Below, piece by piece: positions 6,925 to 12,404 of a stretch of 12,404 bases of DNA. The position numbers and the translations under genes are program-made. Each line of letters opens with the position of its first letter. The stretch's first letter is position 1. Source of the DNA: Planctomycetota bacterium (GTDB lineage: Bacteria > Planctomycetota > PUPC01 > JACPCR01). The notes beneath the pieces were generated by a model. It made no database searches and was not told the DNA's origin. It was given only the letters and a program-made list of their open reading frames with translations. The DNA lies in NCBI GenBank assembly GCA_030740295.1, contig JASLXP010000518.1:1-12404 (forward strand), given 5' to 3'.

Positions 6925-7005
6925 ATGGCGGAATGGTGTGAACTATCTTCAGAGGATTCATCTCTCTTAATCCTTATCGTGATCATTCTCATAATCGAAT
7001 TCTGA
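6925..7005 (+). CDS. Candidate tiny membrane-type protein (26 residues)
   Basis: A frame from the ATG at 6925 to TGA at 7003-7005 encodes MAEWCELSSEDSS followed by LLILIVIILII and a short IEF-type end. The hydrophobic run is about 11-12 residues, short for a membrane span but notable. AGGAG lies only two bases before the ATG, too close to be ideal. The frame begins 16 bases after the preceding small frame and ends 26 bases before the DinB start, an operon-like spacing. Such a short frame may be chance; the pairing with a second small frame is the main reason to list it. Confidence 0.22.
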   Translation: MAEWCELSSEDSSLLILIVIILIIEF

Positions 7006-7031
7006 CGGCCCAACCATCACAGGAAAACCCG

Positions 7032-7619
7032 ATGCACACCAAACAATTCTGTTTACGTTTACTTGCCTACGCCAAGGCATCCCTCTTGATGAGCCTCGAG
7101 GGGCTGAATCGAGATGACATCCTCTGGCAGCCTGAGCCCGGGAAGAACAACATCGGATGGAACGCCTGCCATGTGGGGCAGTTCATCGGGTCGCTGATAT
7201 GGTTTTTTGACGATGAACCAGACTGGGAATGCCTTGGCCCCTTCATCCACTTTGGGCATGGATCCGATCCGGACAAGCTGCGGGACGAGATTCCAGACAA
7301 GGAGGAAATCGTCAGGCTGATCCACAAGGATTGGGAGCTCGTCGTCGGTCGATTTCAAGCATTTGAAGAATCCGACTTTGAGAAAGAAGTGCCTCTGAAC
7401 AACCCTGACGGCGAGACGCTTCTTGACATGTGTCACCGAACCGCATGGCACACCCACCATCATATCGGGCTTATCTGCGCGCTGAGATCCATGCAACGAA
7501 AGCCGACGTTTCCCCGTCCGACTTTCGGTTCAAAAGCGCGGCGCGAACTCACAGCCAGTTCCGAGACTCGCTGGGAAGATATCCTCACTGCAGGAGGCGA
7601 AGAGTGGGCTTACGAGTAA
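7032..7619 (+). CDS. DinB superfamily (DinB_2-like) protein
   Basis: A 195-residue four-helix-bundle protein of the DinB/YfiT superfamily, putative metal-dependent enzymes that include thiol transferases such as bacillithiol and mycothiol S-transferases. The conserved pattern is visible: a helix with the first histidine in GWNACHVGQFIGSLIW (His47), and the paired histidines in TAWHTHHHIGLICALR (His140 and His144), giving the usual three-histidine metal site. N-terminal LLAYAKASLLMSLEGLNRDD and WQPEPG are also typical of DinB_2. The ATG at 7032 follows AGGA at 7021-7024. No signal peptide, so cytosolic. Its last 16 bases overlap the start of the next gene, so the two are translated from one transcript. 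The substrate is unknown, and many members of this superfamily have no assigned reaction. Confidence 0.87.
   Translation: MHTKQFCLRLLAYAKASLLMSLEGLNRDDILWQPEPGKNNIGWNACHVGQFIGSLIWFFDDEPDWECLGPFIHFGHGSDPDKLRDEIPDKEEIVRLIHKDWELVVGRFQAFEESDFEKEVPLNNPDGETLLDMCHRTAWHTHHHIGLICALRSMQRKPTFPRPTFGSKARRELTASSETRWEDILTAGGEEWAYE
7592..7597 (+). promoter_or_regulatory. Shine-Dalgarno for the GTG start of the beta-propeller gene
   Basis: A perfect AGGAGG inside the DinB gene stands six bases before GTG at 7604. It decides the start of the next gene in favour of this GTG and against the upstream in-frame codon at 7430, and it supports coupled translation of the two genes. Confidence 0.82.
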
Positions 7620-9577
7620 ATGCTGTCTGGCTTGTCCTGGGTCTGTTTCTCGCAGCAGCGGCTCGAACAACAGGCGAAGCGGAGATCAGGGCGCTGAACG
7701 TCGAAGACCTTGGAGTGCCGGTGAGCACCATGCGCCGTATGGGCGATTTTCTGGTGCCCAAACCTGGACAAAAGGGGTGGTGGTTCATTACTTCCTACAA
7801 TCCCGTCCGGAGAAATACTCTCCCGATACAGATCTACATCGTCGATCTCGATGCCAGGAAGGTGAAGATGGTGAAAAGCAATCCCTCCGGCGCTCTGTGC
7901 TACAGCCTCAACAGCAAGGGAGTCATGGCTGGGGATGGCAGGTTCTACATGGGCCACTATGCGAAGACCGGTGTCTGGCGTTTTGACCCGGGGGACGGCT
8001 CCCTCGAATTCATCGATTTCCCCGACATCAAGGATCGAGTTCTGCCATTTTGTATGCAGGAGGCAGAGGACGGGAAAATCTACATGGGCACGGCATCGGC
8101 CAAAGCCTATGTGATTGAATACGACCCGAAGTCCAACCAGTTTCGAGATTTTGGCGTGCAGGGGCCGAAGCATCCATCGCCACGGTATATCTACTCCATG
8201 GCCGTCGGCAAAAAGTACGTTTACAGCGCCGCTGGCAAAAACCCTTGGTACCTGGTCGCCACTGACCGTGAGACCATGGAGCAGAAGGTGCTCATCAGCG
8301 ATCCAGATTACCTCGAGGTCAGTGGAAGAGGAGGCAACTGCACTGCCCGGGTAAGTCTCAAATCGAGATCTCAGAAACCAGCCATAAGGAAGTTGTTCCG
8401 CCTTCGAGATGGCCTGGCCTCTGAGACTCAGCCTTCGAAGGGGAAGCCCAGGCCAAAGGCCGCTCCCAGGCCCGAGCTCCTGCTGACACTTGCCCGTCCT
8501 AACTCAGAAGGCAAGGCGCAGATTTGGTTCCGCATGCCAGGCAAAGACTGGAGCTACGTTGACCTGGAAGGAATCCAGACGACGCCCTGGAAATCTCTCT
8601 CACTGAAGGCATTGCCGGACGGCCGCCTTCTCGGCGCGCCACGAGGCTATGAGGATTTCTTTATCTACGACCCGGCAAAGAACGAGTTCTCCATCCCCGG
8701 GAAGGCGCCGTTGAGCGCGTACACCATGCAGTGCCTCGGTGGCAAGGTCTACATCGCCGGCTACCCCGGCACTTACATGGTCGAGTACGATCCTGCCGTG
8801 CCCTGGACATTCTTCACCACAACGCCCAAGCACAAAGAACCGCCGCTCAGTTCAGTGGACAGCAATCCGCGAGAGTGTCACCGGTTCGGCAATCTGGTGC
8901 AGACCCATCACGCCCGGGCCAGCGCAATCGGCGCCGACGGGTGCATCTACGTCGGTGCTCACGCAGAGCGCCTGCACGTGGGAGGCGGGCTGGTCTGGTG
9001 GAACCCCAAAGATCGCAAGCCGGCAGGTCTGCGGAAGCCTTTCCTTGTGCAGGACTGCGCAGGCCTGACTGCGGCACGTGACGGGAAGCTGATCGTTTAT
9101 TCGAGCACTCCCGTGACCGACCCTCGCGCTAAGAGTGCAACGCCAAAGGAGGCAAAGCTCTTCGTGTTCGATGTCGCCACGAAGAAGGTTACGGACGTAA
9201 TAGTTCCCGTCCCAGGTCTGCAAAGTTGTGGCCCCGTCACTGCCATCGGTGACAGGATTTTGGGTGTGGGCCGAAAGGCCGGGAGTCATCTTTTCTATGT
9301 ATTCGACCTGAGCGAGATGAAGATCATTCTCAACAGGCCGCTGAGCTCCGGAACATCCAGCCTGAAGATTGGGCCTGACGGCAGAATCTACTTTCTGGCA
9401 GAGAACATTCTCAAACGTCTCGATCCGACGACACTCGCATTCGAATCAATCGGCAGCATTGAAAAGGGAGGGGAATTTGAGTTCCTTGAGCAAGACCTCT
9501 ACCTGGCCGGCTATCATCTGCGCCGCATACGAAACGTCACAACGCTCGGAGCCTCTAAAGAAGTTGATGGCCGGTAA
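7604..9577 (+). CDS. Exported large beta-propeller protein of unknown function
   Basis: A 657-residue protein read from GTG at 7604. That start places a clean signal peptide at the N-terminus (MGLRVNAVWLVLGLFLAAAA, cleavage somewhere in residues 20-26). The mature part consists of blade-like repeats of the form G.IY.G....Y...EYDP..N.F, for example DGKIYMGTASAKAYVIEYDP, GGKVYIAGYPGTYMVEYDP and DGRIYFLAENILKRLDP. These suggest one or two propellers of the NHL/YVTN/SMP-30-like kind. Roughly residues 250-290 form a basic, proline-rich insert (SKGKPRPKAAPRP) that probably divides two propellers. No catalytic motif is evident. The open frame extends upstream to 7430, but that stretch lies inside the DinB gene and is arginine-rich junk. 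It is followed 87 bases later by the sulfatase. A periplasmic or surface binding or lyase role is possible, but nothing in the sequence fixes it. Confidence 0.85.
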   Translation: MGLRVNAVWLVLGLFLAAAARTTGEAEIRALNVEDLGVPVSTMRRMGDFLVPKPGQKGWWFITSYNPVRRNTLPIQIYIVDLDARKVKMVKSNPSGALCYSLNSKGVMAGDGRFYMGHYAKTGVWRFDPGDGSLEFIDFPDIKDRVLPFCMQEAEDGKIYMGTASAKAYVIEYDPKSNQFRDFGVQGPKHPSPRYIYSMAVGKKYVYSAAGKNPWYLVATDRETMEQKVLISDPDYLEVSGRGGNCTARVSLKSRSQKPAIRKLFRLRDGLASETQPSKGKPRPKAAPRPELLLTLARPNSEGKAQIWFRMPGKDWSYVDLEGIQTTPWKSLSLKALPDGRLLGAPRGYEDFFIYDPAKNEFSIPGKAPLSAYTMQCLGGKVYIAGYPGTYMVEYDPAVPWTFFTTTPKHKEPPLSSVDSNPRECHRFGNLVQTHHARASAIGADGCIYVGAHAERLHVGGGLVWWNPKDRKPAGLRKPFLVQDCAGLTAARDGKLIVYSSTPVTDPRAKSATPKEAKLFVFDVATKKVTDVIVPVPGLQSCGPVTAIGDRILGVGRKAGSHLFYVFDLSEMKIILNRPLSSGTSSLKIGPDGRIYFLAENILKRLDPTTLAFESIGSIEKGGEFEFLEQDLYLAGYHLRRIRNVTTLGASKEVDGR

Positions 9578-9664
9578 GTCGAATAGTCGCACATTCCAGT
9601 CTGGACGTGCCTGAGTGGGACGCCTAATATCCAGCGCGGAGTTTCGAGCACGCGAGCCAGCATC

Positions 9665-11122
9665 ATGTCCAGCAGCCAACCCAACATCCTTCTCATCTGC
9701 ACCGACCAGCAGCGTGGAGATTGTCTCGGCATCGAAGGGCATCCGACGCTTCAGACACATAATCTCGACAGTATTGCGCGGGGTGGAACGCGGTTTACGC
9801 GGGCCTATGCGGAGTGCCCGAGCTGTATTCCGGCGAGGCGATCCTTAATGACGGGGTTGGCTCCAGCGGCGCATGGGATGGTCGGTTTTAAGTATGAGGA
9901 TTTCGATCCGCCGCACACGCTGCCCGGCGAGCTGCGGAATGCCGGATACGAAACGAAGCTGGTGGGGAAGCTCCATCTGCAGCCGAAGGGCAAACGATTC
10001 GGCTTTGACCATATGCTCCTTACCGACGGTATCGGCGGACAAACGGACTACACCGCCTGGCTGCGAGAACAGGGCGAAACAGCTCCCGACCTCTGTGGTG
10101 ACCACGGGGTTACTGGCGAGTATTGGGCGGCGAGGCCCGACACTTTGGATGAAAGGAAAAAGCATTCGTACTGGATAGCGTCGAAGACGATCGAGTTTCT
10201 GTCACGGCAGCGCGATCCATCGTGTCCATTCTTTCTGAATGTTTCGTTCTTTGATCCGCATACTCCATTCATCCCGCCGAAGGGGCACTGGGACCGATAC
10301 ATTAATCGTGAGACCCCGGCGGCCGCGGTCGGCGACTGGGCGCGCGATTTCGGCGGCCCGCAGAAGGGGCTCGGTCCGTTTGCTCCTCATGCCCACATCG
10401 ATGACCAGGATTTGCATGAATGCCGTGCGGCGTACTATGCGACCGTCCACTTCGTGGATGACCAGGTCGGTCGCATCCTGAAGTGCGTAAGCTCGTTCCA
10501 AAAGGGCCGCATCGTTCCTCGCGACACGCTGATTGTATTCATCTCCGATCACGGCGAAATGCTCGGTGACCATCACATGTTCTCAAAGACCTTTCCCTAT
10601 GAAGCGTCTGCGCGCATCCCGTTTCTGGTACGTGCCCCGCATCGCTATGGATTCCCGGAAGAGATCATCTGCGATACTCCTGTCGGGTTGCAGGACGTCA
10701 TGCCGACCATCCTCGATGCGGTAGATCTGCCAGTGCCGGATACGTGCACGGGCAAGAGTCTCGTACCGATCCTTCGGGGAGAATCAGCGCGCGTGCGGGA
10801 CATCCTCCACGGCGAACATTCCGGCCACGCGGATCCCGATCACGCGACACAATTCCTGGTTAGCGATGAACACAAATACATCTGGTACACTCATTCCGGT
10901 CGCGAGCAGTTGTTTGATCTCGAGAATGATCCGGACGAACTGAAAGATCTGGCTTTGACCGAAGACGCCGAAAACAGGCTTCAGCCGTGGCGCGACAAGA
11001 TGATCGAATTCCTGAACGGCAGGCCGGAGGGCTTTACGGATGGCAAGAATCTGCTCCCCGGACGGCCGCACGATCACGTGTTTCCGGACTACCAACCGGA
11101 CAGTATTTATCCGTTCCTATGA
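9665..11122 (+). CDS. Sulfatase family hydrolase (Cys-type, formylglycine-dependent)
   Basis: A 485-residue type I sulfatase, which hydrolyses sulfate esters using a C-alpha-formylglycine made from cysteine. The maturation signature C-I-P-A-R lies at 54-58, followed by RSLMTG. Other active-site elements are in place: the metal Asp14 in LLICTDQQRGD, Lys102 and His104 in LVGKLHL, His199 in FFDPHTPF, the SDHGEMLGDH block with Asp295 and His296, and Lys308 in FSKTF. The C-terminal LFDLENDPDELKDLA is typical of the sulfatase C-terminal region. The ATG at 9665 places PNILLICTDQQR at the correct distance; the ribosome site is weak. There is no signal peptide, unlike many planctomycete sulfatases, so it should act in the cytosol. 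No formylglycine-generating enzyme or anSME is encoded here, so maturation must come from elsewhere. Substrate is unknown; the sialidase-like neighbour suggests a sulfated glycan. Related phosphonate hydrolases share the fold. Confidence 0.94.
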   Translation: MSSSQPNILLICTDQQRGDCLGIEGHPTLQTHNLDSIARGGTRFTRAYAECPSCIPARRSLMTGLAPAAHGMVGFKYEDFDPPHTLPGELRNAGYETKLVGKLHLQPKGKRFGFDHMLLTDGIGGQTDYTAWLREQGETAPDLCGDHGVTGEYWAARPDTLDERKKHSYWIASKTIEFLSRQRDPSCPFFLNVSFFDPHTPFIPPKGHWDRYINRETPAAAVGDWARDFGGPQKGLGPFAPHAHIDDQDLHECRAAYYATVHFVDDQVGRILKCVSSFQKGRIVPRDTLIVFISDHGEMLGDHHMFSKTFPYEASARIPFLVRAPHRYGFPEEIICDTPVGLQDVMPTILDAVDLPVPDTCTGKSLVPILRGESARVRDILHGEHSGHADPDHATQFLVSDEHKYIWYTHSGREQLFDLENDPDELKDLALTEDAENRLQPWRDKMIEFLNGRPEGFTDGKNLLPGRPHDHVFPDYQPDSIYPFL

Positions 11123-11141
11123 GCCTGCTACACGCCAGTTT

Positions 11142-11178
11142 CCCCCGAGGGCATATTGCCCTGAACGGAACTCGGGGG
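11142..11178 (+). promoter_or_regulatory. Hairpin-forming element between the sulfatase and sialidase-like genes
   Basis: CCCCCGAG (11142-11149) and CTCGGGGG (11171-11178) are perfect 8-base inverted copies. Inside lies a second inverted repeat, GGGCA (11149-11153) and TGCCC (11157-11161), which shares one base with the outer arm, so the two stems may be nested or compete. No U-run follows. The element starts 20 bases after the sulfatase stop and ends 34 bases before the next ATG. It could be an mRNA stability or attenuation structure, or a partial terminator. Confidence 0.55.
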
Positions 11179-11212
11179 CTCCACACTCCTGGATCAGAAA
11201 TCGAGGGAACCC

Positions 11213-12211
11213 ATGGCTGAGCTACTGAGTCTGGAAACGGTCTGCGCGGACGGTTACCACAACGCGTTCACAGACCTGCTGGGATGGAAAGGACATTACT
11301 ACCTGAGCTTCCGCACTGCGCAGCATCATGGCTGTCCGCCGAACGGCGATGTGTTGATTATGAGATCGGAAGGGCTGAAAGACTGGGAAATCTGCGCCCG
11401 AATCGATACCGGAGCCGACGACCGCGACCCCAAACTCATCGATGCCGGTGACCGCTTGGGAGTGGTCTTCGGCACGTGGTATCCGAGATGGGGCGACGGC
11501 ACGCGCAGCATCACAGGCGAGCCAATGGACCTGATCTCCCACATCTCAATCTCACGCGATGGTCTCTCGTGGTCCGCGCCAAAGCAGGTGTATGGCGTCA
11601 ACTACTGGATGTGGCGCATTCTCCCGCTCGACGACCAGTTCTACTGTGCGGCCTACCATTTTGGGAAGCGGAGCGATCGGACGATGCGGACGGTCCATCT
11701 GCTCCGGAGCGACGACCTCTTCGACTGGACCCTCGTCTGCCAGATGCGTTCCGGCGGCGGGTCGGGTGAACCGGTCCTGTACCAGACGGAGCCAGGAGTC
11801 CTGCATTGTGTCATTCGCGCTATCGAGCCCCAAAACCATTCCTGGCTGGGCAGGAGCTTTGCGCCGTACACGGAATGGAGATGGGAAGACCTGGGCGTCA
11901 TGATTCACGCACCGGTCGTCCTGAATGTGTCTGGCCGATGGATCGTTGCCGGCCGCTCGCAGGAATGCGATCTGCCGAAAGGCACTTGTGAAACGGACTC
12001 CGGGCACCACTGCTCCGTCTGGGAAATCCGAGATACAAAAGCGCACCATCTCCTGACCGTCCCAAGCGGAGGCGACTGTTCCTATTCCGGCCTCGCCGTC
12101 GGACCGAACGATGAGGTCGCCATGAGCTACTATTCCCAGCACGAGCGTATGCCGCTCCCCCACGAGCCACCGGTGCCTTCGGATGTCTTTCTGGCCAGGT
12201 TCACTCTCTAG
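11213..12211 (+). CDS. Sialidase-like / glycosidase-like beta-propeller protein
   Basis: A 332-residue propeller protein resembling the exo-alpha-sialidase-like proteins common in planctomycetes and verrucomicrobia. It opens with YHNAFTDLLGWKGHYYLSFR (15-34), the family's HNAFTDL...WY..FR element. DDRDPKL follows at 69-75, then the Asp-box-like SRDGLSW (114-120). Blade motifs of the S.DL..W kind occur as RSEGLKDWE and RSDDLFDWT. SGEPVLY (184-190) and R202 may be active-site elements, and GGDCSYSGLAVG...MSYYSQHE near 287-311 matches the typical last blade. No signal peptide is present, so it should be cytosolic. GAGGG at 11203-11207 precedes the ATG at 11213 by five bases. It follows the sulfatase by 90 bases containing a hairpin. 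True sialidase activity is not shown; GH43/GH117-like or inactive propellers share these features. Confidence 0.82.
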   Translation: MAELLSLETVCADGYHNAFTDLLGWKGHYYLSFRTAQHHGCPPNGDVLIMRSEGLKDWEICARIDTGADDRDPKLIDAGDRLGVVFGTWYPRWGDGTRSITGEPMDLISHISISRDGLSWSAPKQVYGVNYWMWRILPLDDQFYCAAYHFGKRSDRTMRTVHLLRSDDLFDWTLVCQMRSGGGSGEPVLYQTEPGVLHCVIRAIEPQNHSWLGRSFAPYTEWRWEDLGVMIHAPVVLNVSGRWIVAGRSQECDLPKGTCETDSGHHCSVWEIRDTKAHHLLTVPSGGDCSYSGLAVGPNDEVAMSYYSQHERMPLPHEPPVPSDVFLARFTL

Positions 12212-12404
12212 CCCCAGAACAAGCGCGATTCTTCGCATACTGTTCGTGGACAAGAGCTTCGGCATAAGTCGAGAAGCAATTCAAGTGAAACAACTCTTTA
12301 CGCCGAAGGCGTTAAACAACGTAGCCCAGGGCAAAGACGCCCTGGGAACAGTCACACGCAAATGTGAATGCCAACAGCGCAAACTCCGGCCAACCTGGAA
12401 TCGC
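12212..12404. other. Noncoding right edge of the window
   Basis: No supported gene lies after the sialidase-like stop. Apart from the hairpin cluster, I see no promoter, RNA gene or reading frame here. Confidence 0.5.
12300..12367. repeat. Three adjacent hairpins, REP-like intergenic element
   Basis: Three short inverted repeats follow in a row: ACGCC/GGCGT (12300-12304, 12308-12312, 3-base loop), CCCAGGGC/GCCCTGGG (12325-12332, 12339-12346, 6-base loop) and TCACA/TGTGA (12352-12356, 12363-12367). The middle stem is eight perfect pairs. It begins 88 bases after the sialidase-like stop. The absence of a U-run argues against a simple terminator. The compact GC-rich palindromes resemble REP-type repeats that are scattered between genes in many genomes; only a genome search could confirm other copies. 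Confidence 0.5.

Larger units (their letters stand above)
6449..7031. other. 583-base divergent intergenic region
   Basis: This region separates the leftward DUF1592 gene from the rightward DinB gene, so promoters for both blocks should lie here. It contains a 20-base tandem duplication, a promoter-like pair for the plus strand, and two tiny plus-strand reading frames, each listed separately. I found no convincing promoter for the leftward operon. Longer minus-strand frames crossing it (for example 6551-6961) have no family features and are not supported. Confidence 0.6.

Noticed and set aside
6551..6961. 136-codon minus-strand frame in the divergent gap
   Set aside because: Low-complexity Ser/Leu-rich translation crossing the tandem repeat, no ribosome site, no family features.
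11552..12265. 237-codon minus-strand frame
   Set aside because: Antisense to the sialidase-like gene, arginine/proline-rich without family features.

Overview
The window reads as chromosomal DNA of a heterotrophic bacterium, most likely of the Planctomycetes-Verrucomicrobia-Lentisphaerae (PVC) group or a lineage with similar gene content. The main reason is the adjacent DUF1592/DUF1587/DUF1588/DUF1585 cytochrome-like gene and the Tat-exported DUF1552 gene, a pair greatly expanded in Planctomycetes and Verrucomicrobia. A Cys-type sulfatase and several beta-propeller proteins fit the same picture. The taxonomic call is inference; no rRNA or tRNA gene is present. No CRISPR array, transposase or phage gene was seen.

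Left block, minus strand (positions 1-6448, transcribed right to left). The gene order in the direction of transcription is: DUF1592-family multidomain protein (6448-4079), DUF1552 protein (4065-2785), a hydroxypyruvate isomerase-like TIM barrel (2628-1810), a short CbiX/SirB-type chelatase (1790-1428), an SMP-30/gluconolactonase-family lactonase (1220-276), and a partial lysine-rich reading frame that runs off the left edge (235-1). Spacings of 13 and 19 bases join DUF1592 to DUF1552 and the isomerase to the chelatase. The two larger gaps (156 and 207 bases) may hold internal regulatory sites. The most striking feature is an in-frame TAG in the DUF1592 gene. It falls inside a strongly conserved block where serine is expected, and the frame continues intact to the natural end of the protein. 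One base change splits an otherwise complete gene.

Central divergent intergenic region (6449-7031). It holds a perfect 20-base tandem duplication, a plausible sigma-70-type promoter, and two very short reading frames. One is a 43-residue acidic ORF with a strong Shine-Dalgarno; the other is a 26-residue ORF with a hydrophobic tail. Both lie just upstream of the rightward genes.

Right block, plus strand (7032-12211): a DinB-superfamily protein, an exported large beta-propeller protein whose GTG start overlaps the DinB gene, a sulfatase with the C-x-P-x-R maturation motif, and a sialidase-like/glycosidase-like propeller protein. Sulfatase plus glycosidase-like propeller suggests breakdown of a sulfated glycan. 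Both lack signal peptides, so they would act inside the cell. With the lactonase and the sugar isomerase of the left block, the window looks like a carbohydrate catabolism neighbourhood; this link is inference.

Right edge (12212-12404): no gene, but three hairpins in a row that look like a REP-type intergenic repeat. Another nested hairpin lies between the sulfatase and the sialidase-like gene.
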